This document shows positions 41,830 to 49,814 of a stretch of DNA of 64,000 nucleotides, in pieces. The stretch comes from Virgibacillus oceani (GTDB lineage: Bacteria > Bacillota > Bacilli > Bacillales > Amphibacillaceae). A program made the translations under genes and the position numbers. A model generated the notes under the pieces. The model made no database searches. It saw only the letters and a program-made list of their open reading frames with translations, and was not told the origin of the DNA. Where the stretch lies: positions 36,106-100,105 of the forward strand of contig NZ_BMFR01000013.1 in the NCBI RefSeq assembly GCF_014638995.1. Reading direction: 5' to 3'. Numbering within the stretch: position 1 is the stretch's first letter; each line of letters begins with the position of its first letter.

Positions 41830-42369
41830 ATGAGGGAACTTTTTTTAACGGATCGTTTCGACGAGTATTCGGTTAGAGTGGCAAAGGTAGACGATACAAA
41901 TGATGTACTGCAGCTTTTGCGAAATGTCGCATTTTGGCTTGAGAAAAAAGGTATTCAGCAGTGGGAATATTTACGAAATGGCGGTGAAGACGGCGAAATA
42001 AGACAGGATATTACGTCGGGTACTACATATGTGGTTGAAGATAATGATAAAAACATAGTTGCCACTTTTAATCTTTCACCTAACCAAAATGAGTGGGATG
42101 TAGCAATTTGGGGTGAACGAAAGGACAATGCTTATTATTTACACCGACTTGCAGTGAGCAGAGACCATAGCGATAATCAGATTGGCAGCAAACTGTTGCA
42201 TTGGATTGATGAGAATAATAGTATTAGTGAGGGATATTTACGTCTGGACTGTATTGCTAGTAATCCAGTATTAAACCGGTATTACGAGGAAGCGGGATAT
42301 ACTTTTATCGGATGTACTGGTGAAGGGGAAAACACGTTCTCAAGGTTTGAAAAGGTTATGAAGGAGTAG
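41830..42369 (+). CDS. GNAT acetyltransferase
   Basis: 179 residues. GNAT fold with AYYLHRLAVSRDHSDNQIGSKLLHWIDE (acetyl-CoA loop slightly altered, DNQIGSK) followed by LRLDCIASNPVLNRYYEEAGYTFIG. The N-terminal VAFWLEKKGIQQW block is typical of a Bacillaceae group of unknown substrate. ATG 41830 follows TGGGGG. Monocistronic, upstream of the proS T-box. Confidence 0.8.
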   Translation: MRELFLTDRFDEYSVRVAKVDDTNDVLQLLRNVAFWLEKKGIQQWEYLRNGGEDGEIRQDITSGTTYVVEDNDKNIVATFNLSPNQNEWDVAIWGERKDNAYYLHRLAVSRDHSDNQIGSKLLHWIDENNSISEGYLRLDCIASNPVLNRYYEEAGYTFIGCTGEGENTFSRFEKVMKE

Positions 42370-42429
42370 GGCTTGACATTACTTTCACATCACTATATAT
42401 TTAAAAATACAATATAGGAAACGTTGATA

Positions 42430-42722
42430 AGGAATAGTACAATTCAGTTGTCTTTGAAAGAGAGGAAATGGCCGGTGTGAATTTCCAAAGACACGAATTG
42501 GAACCTGCCTTTAAGTTCGCTATTCTTTCGGCAAATTTGCTGTGAGATAAAGCGCGGTTTATAACCGTTATCACGCAGAGTGGCAAGATGGAAGCCAGAG
42601 ACCAGATGTTAAAGGGCGACAGTTTATTTAACATTGGCTCATATAACACGGTTTTCCTTTTGCAAACAAGGGTGGTACCACCAGACCTCGGTCCCTTATT
42701 ATAGGGATACGAGGTCTTTTAT
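42430..42722 (+). ncRNA. T-box leader with proline specifier
   Basis: tRNA-sensing leader controlling proS by transcription attenuation. Stem I contains the AGAGAG bulge and the hairpin GGAAAT...GGTG...ATTTCC. The likely specifier codon is CCT (Pro) at 42504-42506. The conserved T-box AAGGGTGGTACCACC is at 42668-42682 and would pair with the tRNA acceptor end. The terminator GACCTCGGTCCC...ACGAGGTC with TTTT spans 42684-42720. Uncharged tRNA-Pro would favour the antiterminator and proS expression. Confidence 0.92.
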
Positions 42723-42757
42723 ATATTTTAATAAATTTTCTTAAAGAGGTGTTCAGT

Positions 42758-44197
42758 ATGGGTAAGAAAAATAAACAGTTTGTGGAAAAAATTACGGCAA
42801 TGGAAGATGACTTTGCCCAATGGTATACAGATGTCGTCAAACAAGCTGAGTTGGTTGACTATGGACAAGTTCGAGGGACAATGATTATTAAGCCATATGG
42901 TTATGCCATTTGGGAAAATATTCGCGATGAATTGGATAGGAAGTTTAAAGAAACAGGGCATTCCAATGTTGCCTTTCCATTATTTATTCCAGAAAGTCTG
43001 CTCCAAAAAGAAAAGGACCATGTAGAGGGTTTTGCCCCTGAAGTTGCTTGGGTTACACATGGTGGGGATGAAGAATTAGCCGAAAGAATTGCAGTTCGTC
43101 CAACCTCGGAGGTACTTTTCTGTGACTATTATTCAAAAAATATACATTCATACCGTGACCTTCCAAAATTGTATAATCAATGGGGGAATGTGGTTCGCTG
43201 GGAAAAAACAACCCGCCCATTCCTGCGTTCATCTGAATTCCATTGGCAGGAAGGACATACGGCACATGCGACTGATGAGGATGCATCTGAAGAAACGAAT
43301 AAAATGCTTGGTGTTTATGCAGACCTTGTAGAACAATATCTAGCTATTCCAGTTTATAAAGGCCGCAAAACGGATAAGGAGAAATTCGCCGGCGCTAAGT
43401 ATACCTTAACAATTGAAAGCTTAATGCATGATGGAAAAGCTCTGCAATCCGGGACATCCCATCATTTTGGCTCAGGTTTTGCTGAAGCGTTTGACATTAC
43501 GTATTTAGACGAGAACGGCAAAAGCCAGTTTGTCCATCAAACATCATGGGGGCTTTCCACACGGATCATGGGTGCATTAATCATGGTACATGGTGATAAT
43601 CGCGGTTTGGTCATCCCGCCACGAATTGCACCAACACAGGCAATGATTGTACCAATTGCACAACACAAAGAAGGCGTATTGGATAAGGCATACGAATTAC
43701 GCGATAAGTTAAAAGAAATCATTCGCGTGGATATCGACGCCAGTGATAAAATGCCGGGCTGGAAATTCAACGAATACGAAATGAAAGGTATTCCCGTCCG
43801 CGTTGAAATGGGTCCAAAAGATATTGAAAAAGAACAAGTCGTATTAGTCCGCCGTGATACCGGTGATAAAGAATTCGTTGCACTTAGTGACCTGGAGGAC
43901 CGTTTACCTGCATTGTTGGAAGAAATACAGCAGGGACTATTTGATAAAGCCTTGGCACACCGCAACGAAAAAACCACCATTGCAAAGGATATGGAAGAAT
44001 TTAAACAAACGCTTGATCAAAAAACAGGATTCATTAAAGCAATGTGGTGCGGAGATCAAGAATGCGAAGAAAAGATTAAAGAAGAGACAGCTGCAACATC
44101 ACGCTGTATTCCATTTGAACAAGAGAAAGTGTCAGATACATGTGTATGCTGCGGCAAGGAAGCAAAAGAATTAGTTTATTGGGCAAAAGCATATTAA
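42758..44197 (+). CDS. proS: Prolyl-tRNA synthetase, archaeal/eukaryote-type
   Basis: 479 residues from ATG 42758 (AAAGAGGTG upstream). Class II synthetase of the short type 3 group, without the editing insertion of the bacterial 560-residue form. Motif 2 is around [26 protein letters not shown], motif 3 around [27 protein letters not shown]. The C-terminal zinc domain has the four Cys of CGDQEC, C and CVCCG, and the chain ends ...WAKAY, as type 3 enzymes do. Because bacilli often also keep a bacterial-type ProS near dxr/polC, this may be a second copy induced by proline starvation through the T-box. Confidence 0.94.
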   Translation: MGKKNKQFVEKITAMEDDFAQWYTDVVKQAELVDYGQVRGTMIIKPYGYAIWENIRDELDRKFKETGHSNVAFPLFIPESLLQKEKDHVEGFAPEVAWVTHGGDEELAERIAVRPTSEVLFCDYYSKNIHSYRDLPKLYNQWGNVVRWEKTTRPFLRSSEFHWQEGHTAHATDEDASEETNKMLGVYADLVEQYLAIPVYKGRKTDKEKFAGAKYTLTIESLMHDGKALQSGTSHHFGSGFAEAFDITYLDENGKSQFVHQTSWGLSTRIMGALIMVHGDNRGLVIPPRIAPTQAMIVPIAQHKEGVLDKAYELRDKLKEIIRVDIDASDKMPGWKFNEYEMKGIPVRVEMGPKDIEKEQVVLVRRDTGDKEFVALSDLEDRLPALLEEIQQGLFDKALAHRNEKTTIAKDMEEFKQTLDQKTGFIKAMWCGDQECEEKIKEETAATSRCIPFEQEKVSDTCVCCGKEAKELVYWAKAY

Positions 44198-44203
44198 TAA
44201 TAT

Positions 44204-44236
44204 AAACGAGCGCGTGAAGCAGCGCTCGTTTTTTTA
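44204..44236 (+). terminator. Terminator after proS
   Basis: Stem AAACGAGCGC / GCGCTCGTTT followed by seven Ts; the second repeat array starts within a few bases. Confidence 0.88.
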
Positions 44237-44240
44237 TGTT

Positions 44241-44480
44241 GCATCAACCGGAGAGAGGAAACATCAACCGGAGAGAGGAAACATCAACCGGAGAGAGGAA
44301 ACATCAACCGGAGAGAGGAAACATCAACCGGAGAGAGGAAACATCAACCGGAGAGAGGAAACATCAACCGGAGAGAGCAAACATCAACCGGAGAGAGCAA
44401 ACATCAACCGGAGAGAGCAAACATCAACCGGAGAGAGGAAACATCAACCGGAGAGAGCAAACATCAACCACAGGGAGCAA
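44241..44480. repeat. Tandem array of twelve nearly perfect 20-bp repeats
   Basis: Twelve contiguous units of exactly 20 bp, ACATCAACCGGAGAGAGGAA. Variation is limited to G/C at position 18 (GGAA or GCAA), G at position 1 of the first copy, and several changes in the last copy (44461-44480). The unit is the AACCGGAG variant of the 5.0-kb array. Homogeneity points to recent expansion. As at 5.0 kb, the array starts directly after a Rho-independent terminator. Confidence 0.97.
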
Positions 44481-44515
44481 AACCCTATCCACTCAAAAAT
44501 TATGTAAAAAAACTA

Positions 44516-44545
44516 TTGCATTTCCTGATTCATTCGTGGTATAAA
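44516..44545 (+). promoter_or_regulatory. Promoter of the amidohydrolase/amino acid transport operon
   Basis: TTGCAT (44516-44521), 18-base spacer, TATAAA (44540-44545). The next 30 bp are AT-rich with the small palindrome TATGCATA. The gap 44481-44589 holds nothing else. Confidence 0.5.
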
Positions 44546-44589
44546 TATACATATTAAATTATAAATATGCATAATGAAGGTGATTTTTT

Positions 44590-45747
44590 ATGAAGCACAA
44601 ATTGAGTGAGGAAATAAAGAAGATAGAACAACAGCTTTGGAATATGAGTGATCATTTATATAAAAATCCAGAACTTGGCGATCAGGAATTTGAGTCATCA
44701 CAACTGCTCATAGATTTTTTACAAAAGCATCAATTTAACATACAAAAAGGTATCGTAAACAGACCGACCGCTTTTAAAGCGGAATTTAACAGCGGGAGAC
44801 CTGGACCTGCCATTGCATATTTAGCTGAATATGATGCGTTACCTGGTGTGGGTCATGGATGCGGGCATAATTTAATTGGCACGATGAGTGCTGGTGCGGG
44901 TGTCATCCTTAGTAAACTAGTATCGGAAACTGGTGGAAGGATTATCGTTCTAGGGACACCGGCTGAAGAAACGAATGGCGCAAAAGTACCAATGAGCGAA
45001 GAGGGAGTTTTTGAGGACATTGACGTTGCGATGATCTTACATCCTTCTGATCAGTCATATGTAAGTGGCGATTCGCTTGCGATGGATGCAATTCAGTTCA
45101 CTTATACAGGGAAGTCCTCACATGCCGCAGCTTCACCTGAGAAAGGGATTAACGCGCTTGATAGTGTTATCCAGTTATTTAACGGAATCAATGCATTACG
45201 AGAGCATGTTCCCTTAGACGTCCGTATTCATGGCATCATTTCAGAAGGCGGGCAAGCGGCAAATGTAGTGCCTGACAAAGCCGTTGCACAATTCTATGTT
45301 CGTGCCAAAGAACGTCCATTGTTAAATGAAATAGTCGAAAAGGTGAAAGCAATTGCCAATGGCGCAGCACTTATGACAGGTGCTGAACTTAAGATTTCCA
45401 ATTATGAATTAAGCTATGACAACATGATTACAAATAACACACTATCTGAAGCATTTACAAAAAATCTGCAAGAAACAGATGCACAGACCATTCATCAGGC
45501 TAAAGCAAGTTACGGTTCAATAGACATGGGAAACGTCAGTCAGGTTGTTCCGGCAATTCATCCATATATAGGTTTATATAAGCCAGGGCTAATAGCACAT
45601 ACAAAGGAATTCGCGGATATAACCATTACAAACGTGGGACATCAAATTTTATCCAATGGGGCACTCTCATTAGCCCAAACTGGATATGATATTTTGACAG
45701 AAACTGAATTACTGGAAGAAATCAAACGCGAATTTAAAAGCAAATAA
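44590..45747 (+). CDS. M20-family amidohydrolase (peptidase M20D)
   Basis: 385 residues. Metal motifs: YLAEYDALPGVGHGCGHNLIG, GTPAEETNGAKV and a lid-domain KSSHAAASPEKGINALDSVIQLFNGINALR. The family splits amide bonds of N-acyl amino acids, hippurate or p-aminobenzoyl-glutamate; AbgB-like features (PELGDQEFESSQLL) are visible. Situated 63 bp upstream of a polar amino acid ABC importer, so it probably processes an imported N-acylated amino acid or dipeptide. AAGGTGA precedes ATG 44590. Confidence 0.88.
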   Translation: MKHKLSEEIKKIEQQLWNMSDHLYKNPELGDQEFESSQLLIDFLQKHQFNIQKGIVNRPTAFKAEFNSGRPGPAIAYLAEYDALPGVGHGCGHNLIGTMSAGAGVILSKLVSETGGRIIVLGTPAEETNGAKVPMSEEGVFEDIDVAMILHPSDQSYVSGDSLAMDAIQFTYTGKSSHAAASPEKGINALDSVIQLFNGINALREHVPLDVRIHGIISEGGQAANVVPDKAVAQFYVRAKERPLLNEIVEKVKAIANGAALMTGAELKISNYELSYDNMITNNTLSEAFTKNLQETDAQTIHQAKASYGSIDMGNVSQVVPAIHPYIGLYKPGLIAHTKEFADITITNVGHQILSNGALSLAQTGYDILTETELLEEIKREFKSK

Positions 45748-45810
45748 TTTTTATTCGCACAAACGCATAAAAATGCAAACAATTTTATAAACATAAGGAG
45801 CGTATAACAT

Positions 45811-46590
45811 ATGAAATTCTCATTTGGTAAAATAATTGTTTTTTTAATAGTAATTAGTACACTGGCGGCTTGTGGCAGTGATAATAGTGCAAGCTCAGAA
45901 ACTAGTAATTCAGAAAACGACAAGATTTTAAAAATGGCAACCTCGGCGGACTTCCCTCCATTTGAGTCCCGTGATACGGAAGGGGATTTCGAAGGCTTTG
46001 ATATCGATTTAGCCAACATGATCGCAGATGAACTAGGATATGAGTTACAGATTGAAGATATGAAGTTTGATGGGTTAGTGGGGTCTTTGCAAGCGAAGCG
46101 TGTTGATATGGTAATGGCTGGGATGAGTGCAACGGAGAAGCGTAAAAAGAATGTAGATTTCTCTACCGAATATAATCGTTCAGGCGAAATGTTTATTAGT
46201 TTGCCAGATTCCAAGAATAAAACGTTAGAAGATTTAAAAGGGAAAACGGTTGGTGTTCAATTAGGCACGATTCAAGAAGAGGGTGCAGAAATATTAAGTG
46301 AAGAATATGGATTTAAGGTTAAAAAGGTTGATAATGCCAATATCCTAATCCAGGAACTAAAATCAAATCGTATTGATGTGGCCTATATGGATAAAACGGT
46401 TGCAGTCGGTTATATAAAAGAGCAAGATTTAGAAGGATTTGATGATCCTACAACAAGTTCACCAGGAATGGCAATTGCTTTTCCAAAGGATAGTGACCTA
46501 GTAAAAGACGTAAACCAAGTGCTAAAAAAATTACAGGAAAACGGAAAGCTGCAAGAATTAAAGGATAAGTGGCTGTCGGAAATACAGTAA
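45811..46590 (+). CDS. Polar amino acid-binding lipoprotein (ArtP-like)
   Basis: 259 residues, lipobox TLAAC (Cys21). Solute-binding domain: MATSADFPPFESRDTEGDFEGFDIDLANMIADELGY, MVMAGMSATEKRKKNVDFS and LKGKTVGVQLGTIQEEGAE are characteristic of the arginine/lysine/cystine-binding group and close to B. subtilis ArtP by eye. The bound amino acid cannot be told. AAGGAGCG precedes ATG 45811. Confidence 0.87.
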   Translation: MKFSFGKIIVFLIVISTLAACGSDNSASSETSNSENDKILKMATSADFPPFESRDTEGDFEGFDIDLANMIADELGYELQIEDMKFDGLVGSLQAKRVDMVMAGMSATEKRKKNVDFSTEYNRSGEMFISLPDSKNKTLEDLKGKTVGVQLGTIQEEGAEILSEEYGFKVKKVDNANILIQELKSNRIDVAYMDKTVAVGYIKEQDLEGFDDPTTSSPGMAIAFPKDSDLVKDVNQVLKKLQENGKLQELKDKWLSEIQ

Positions 46591-46620
46591 AATTCAACTA
46601 GAGAGACGAGGTGTTAAGGC

Positions 46621-47280
46621 ATGAATTTGGATTTCAGCCAAATCGTGCCTTATATTCCTTTTATGCTGGAAGGAATATGGGTCACATTAAAATTTGTAAG
46701 TGTATGTATAATAGCAGGATTTATTTTGGGGACGTTACTAGCTTTATGTAAAATTACGAATAATCCCTTTTTCAAGTGGTTTGCAAATGCATATACATCC
46801 ATTTTTCGCGGTACACCCTTAATTTTGCAATTAATGATTATTTACTTTGCTGTTCCGCAACTAACAGGGTATGATATATCGCCATTTCTCTCCGCGGTGT
46901 TAGCATTTGGATTAAATTCGGCGGCATATGTGTCTGAAATAATCCGTGCTGGCATCTTGGCAGTTGATAAGGGTCAAACAGAGGCTGCACAAGCATTAGG
47001 CGTTCCATACAAACTAATGATGAGAAATATTATATTGCCACAAGCGTTGAAAAATATTTTACCTGCATTAATGAACGAATTTATTACATTAACGAAGGAA
47101 TCCGCTATCGTTTCAGTTATAGGTTATTTAGATTTAATGAGGCGTGCACAAATTGTCGGTGCAGATACGTTTCATAATTTCGAGCCATTATTATTTGCCG
47201 GTGTTATTTATTGGGTAATGGTTTACGTATTAACCTCGGCAGGTAAGGTTGTCGAACGGAGGATGAGACTAAGTGATTAA
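46621..47280 (+). CDS. Polar amino acid ABC permease
   Basis: 219 residues, five membrane helices. [24 protein letters not shown] and the coupling loop [41 protein letters not shown] are typical. A single permease gene implies a homodimeric channel, in contrast to the EhuC/EhuD heterodimer in this window. ATG 46621 follows GAGGTGTTAAGGC. Overlaps the ATPase gene by 8 bp. Confidence 0.9.
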   Translation: MNLDFSQIVPYIPFMLEGIWVTLKFVSVCIIAGFILGTLLALCKITNNPFFKWFANAYTSIFRGTPLILQLMIIYFAVPQLTGYDISPFLSAVLAFGLNSAAYVSEIIRAGILAVDKGQTEAAQALGVPYKLMMRNIILPQALKNILPALMNEFITLTKESAIVSVIGYLDLMRRAQIVGADTFHNFEPLLFAGVIYWVMVYVLTSAGKVVERRMRLSD

Positions 47281-47995
47281 AGTGAAGAATTTAATTAAAA
47301 ACTTTGATAAAAATATTGTCCTAAAGAACATCCAGACAACGTTTAGACAGGGAGAAGTTGTTGCGATCATTGGTCCATCAGGTTCTGGTAAATCAACTTT
47401 ATTACGTTGCTTAAATCTTTTGGAGCAGCCGACATCTGGAACTATTCTGGTAAACGATGAAGAGATTACCGCTTCCGAATCAGATAAGATGGAAATTAGA
47501 AAAAATATCGGTATGGTATTCCAGCACTTTCATTTATTTCCCCACATGACCGTCCTGGAAAACGTTACCTATGCCCCGCAAAAAGTGAAAAAAGTGAAAA
47601 AGGCAGAGGCGGAATCAATTGCCAAACAGTTAATCGAAAAGGTTGGTCTATCCGATAAAATGGATGCATACCCAAATCGACTGTCAGGCGGTCAAAAACA
47701 GCGTGTGGCAATAGCTAGGGCGCTTGCAATGGATCCCGCAGTCATGTTATTCGATGAACCAACCTCAGCACTCGATCCAGAAATGGTTAAGGAAGTACTG
47801 GATGTAATGAAGGATCTTGCACAAACCGGGATGACGATGATCGTCGTGACACATGAAATGAATTTTGCAAAAGAGGTTGCTGACCGAATACTGTTTTTAG
47901 ATGAAGGAAAGTTAATAGAGGAAGGGGAACCTGCTCTATTTTTTAACAACCCCGGTACAGAGCGAGCAAAACAATTTTTAGATAAAATACTATAA
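47273..47995 (+). CDS. Polar amino acid ABC ATPase
   Basis: 240 residues, GTG start 47273 inside the end of the permease gene. Walker [11 protein letters not shown]-loop [10 protein letters not shown], signature [17 protein letters not shown], Walker [13 protein letters not shown] and H-loop [14 protein letters not shown] are intact. Completes the importer started at 45811. A strong bidirectional terminator follows. Confidence 0.93.
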   Translation: MIKVKNLIKNFDKNIVLKNIQTTFRQGEVVAIIGPSGSGKSTLLRCLNLLEQPTSGTILVNDEEITASESDKMEIRKNIGMVFQHFHLFPHMTVLENVTYAPQKVKKVKKAEAESIAKQLIEKVGLSDKMDAYPNRLSGGQKQRVAIARALAMDPAVMLFDEPTSALDPEMVKEVLDVMKDLAQTGMTMIVVTHEMNFAKEVADRILFLDEGKLIEEGEPALFFNNPGTERAKQFLDKIL

Positions 47996-48044
47996 TAAAA
48001 GGACCTTTCCATCAGCCAATCAGCAATGGAAAGGTCCTTTTATT
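47996..48044. terminator. Bidirectional terminator
   Basis: Long stem AATAAAAGGACCTTTCCA / TGGAAAGGTCCTTTTATT between convergent genes. Confidence 0.9.
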
Positions 48045-48522
48045 ATTCATCTAATGCATTTTCAATATCTTTTTGCAGGTTTTCAGGCTTCGTCTGCGGT
48101 GCATAACGATTAATAACCTCGCCATTTCTATCAATTAAAAACTTGGTGAAATTCCATTTAATTTGTTTCGTAAGCATTCCAGGTACTTCTTTTGTAAGAT
48201 AAACAAATAATGGATGTGCATTGTCTCCTTTAACATCTACTTTACTGAACATCTGGAAAGTTACACCATAATTTCGTTCGCAAAAGGCAGATATTTCCTT
48301 ATCGTTACCAGGATCCTGATTGTTAAACTGGTTGCAAGGGAAACCAATAATTTCCAATCCCTGATTATTATACTGTTCGTACAGAGTCTGTAATCCTTCA
48401 AATTGTGGTGTAAAACCACATTCACTCGCTGTATTCACAATAAGAAGAACTTTTCCTTTGTAATCGTTTAATGATTTATCATCACCCATAATTGTTTTTG
48501 CTGAAAAATGATAAATGGACAA
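48043..48522 (-). CDS. bsaA: Glutathione peroxidase-like thiol peroxidase
   Basis: 159 residues. Catalytic Cys35 (NTASECGFTPQ, Cys in place of selenocysteine), Gln65 (FPCNQF), Trp123 and Asn124 (IKWNFTKFL) form the GPx tetrad. Cys81 (AFCERNYG) is the candidate resolving cysteine, as in thioredoxin-dependent bacterial GPx. Reduces hydroperoxides. Monocistronic, cytosolic; its stop overlaps the shared terminator. Confidence 0.92.
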   Translation of the reverse strand: MSIYHFSAKTIMGDDKSLNDYKGKVLLIVNTASECGFTPQFEGLQTLYEQYNNQGLEIIGFPCNQFNNQDPGNDKEISAFCERNYGVTFQMFSKVDVKGDNAHPLFVYLTKEVPGMLTKQIKWNFTKFLIDRNGEVINRYAPQTKPENLQKDIENALDE

Positions 48523-48650
48523 GCAAATCAGCTCCTTAAATTAAAGGATAGCAACATAATAAGAAGGTGTCAAAAATGCAGCTGATACATTTTGCAATTT
48601 TCTTAAAACTTGAAGAATGGGCGAAAAAAAGGTAAAATACATAATAAAAC

Positions 48651-48668
48651 GTTTTCAATATGGAAAAC
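48651..48668. promoter_or_regulatory. Candidate operator upstream of the TRAP transporter
   Basis: Inverted repeat GTTTTC-N6-GAAAAC, with the adjacent AAAACGTTTTCA resembling a weak catabolite (cre) site that misses two positions. Located 70 bp before the TAXI gene. Confidence 0.35.
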
Positions 48669-48738
48669 TGTTTTGATTTTAATCATGTTGCTTTACTAGT
48701 AATATGATTTGAATAAAAAATACAAAGGGGGAGTTATT

Positions 48739-49743
48739 TTGAGAAAAAGAACTCTATTTTTACTTGTCCTGATTCTTGCTATTGGCATGGTTTTAAGTGC
48801 TTGCGGTGAGAGCGGCAAAGGATCCGGCGGCGATGATGCTAAGGAGAAGGAAGCTGTGACAAACCTTACCATGGGGACCGGTAGTGTCGGTGGTGTTTAC
48901 TATCCGCTTGGCGCTGAAATGGCTACTCTATGGAAGAACAACATTGATGTTGATGGATTCGATGTCAGTTCGGTAGAGTCAGGTGCTTCCGTTGAAAACA
49001 TAGCTAAAATACAGGGTGGGGATTTCCAGCTTGGTATCGCACAAAACACTACATTGATTGATGCTGTTGACCAAGCAGGGGAATTCGAAGGAAAAGATTC
49101 CAGCGATGTAGCTGTTATTGCTTCTCTTTATCCTGAAGCGGTTCAAGTAGCTACGTTAGAGTCAACTGGAATAGAATCAATCGCGGACTTAAAAGGTAAA
49201 AAAGTTGCAGTTGGACCTCCAGGTGGAGCGACTCGTGCAGCAGCCGAGTTAATTTTGAAGGCATATGGTATTGAAGAAGGCGACTATGAAGCATATGAAG
49301 AAGGCTTTGGTGACGCTAAAAGTAAACTGCAAAACGGAACAATCGATGCTTCTATTGAGGTTGTAGGTGTTCCATCTTCATCAACTGATGAGCTGCAGGC
49401 TGCTACAAAAGAGGTTAAGTTCCTTGATATTGAAGGAGACGCTTTACAAGAAGTAGTAGACAATAGCCAATACGAGGCATATACGGTTGAACCGGGAACA
49501 TATGAGTGGCAAAAAGAGCCTGTTCAAACAGTAACCGCAATGGCTTTGCTTCTTGGATCAAAATCAGCAATTAGTGAAGATCTTGCTTATGATTTAACGA
49601 AGACATTGTTTGAAAAAGGTGGCGACATGACGATTGCCCAAGCAAAATTAATTACAGAAGATAGTGCATTAACTGGTGTCGGTGATTTGCCGCTTCACCC
49701 AGGTGCAGAGAAATATTATAAAGAAGTCGGTATTATTGAATAA
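48739..49743 (+). CDS. TRAP transporter TAXI-family solute-binding lipoprotein
   Basis: 334 residues from TTG 48739, which has AAAGGGGG seven bases upstream. Signal peptide with lipobox VLSAC (Cys22). The TAXI hallmark is TMGTGSVGGVYYPLGAEMA near the N-terminus, followed by SSVESGASVENIAKIQGGDFQLGIAQNT. Members bind glutamate or other carboxylates; the ligand is not predictable. A terminator hairpin lies between this gene and the membrane subunit, probably allowing more binding protein than permease. Confidence 0.9.
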   Translation: MRKRTLFLLVLILAIGMVLSACGESGKGSGGDDAKEKEAVTNLTMGTGSVGGVYYPLGAEMATLWKNNIDVDGFDVSSVESGASVENIAKIQGGDFQLGIAQNTTLIDAVDQAGEFEGKDSSDVAVIASLYPEAVQVATLESTGIESIADLKGKKVAVGPPGGATRAAAELILKAYGIEEGDYEAYEEGFGDAKSKLQNGTIDASIEVVGVPSSSTDELQAATKEVKFLDIEGDALQEVVDNSQYEAYTVEPGTYEWQKEPVQTVTAMALLLGSKSAISEDLAYDLTKTLFEKGGDMTIAQAKLITEDSALTGVGDLPLHPGAEKYYKEVGIIE

Positions 49744-49746
49744 TAG

Positions 49747-49778
49747 AAAGAACCGGACACGATTGTCCGGTTCTTTCA
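49747..49778 (+). terminator. Intercistronic terminator between TAXI and permease genes
   Basis: Perfect 13-bp stem AAAGAACCGGACA / TGTCCGGTTCTTT with a 4-base loop; partial termination would set subunit ratio. Confidence 0.85.
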
Positions 49779-49814
49779 CCTCAAAATACAGACAAGCGGA
49801 ATGGAGGGGAAACC

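Noticed and set aside
44214..44544. Two overlapping plus-strand frames of about 100 codons over the second array
   Set aside because: Same artefact of a stop-free repeat unit; they begin inside the proS terminator.
44522..44589. ArgR operator upstream of the amidohydrolase/amino acid transport genes
   Set aside because: TATGCATA-type palindromes are present but do not fit the ARG-box pattern well enough.
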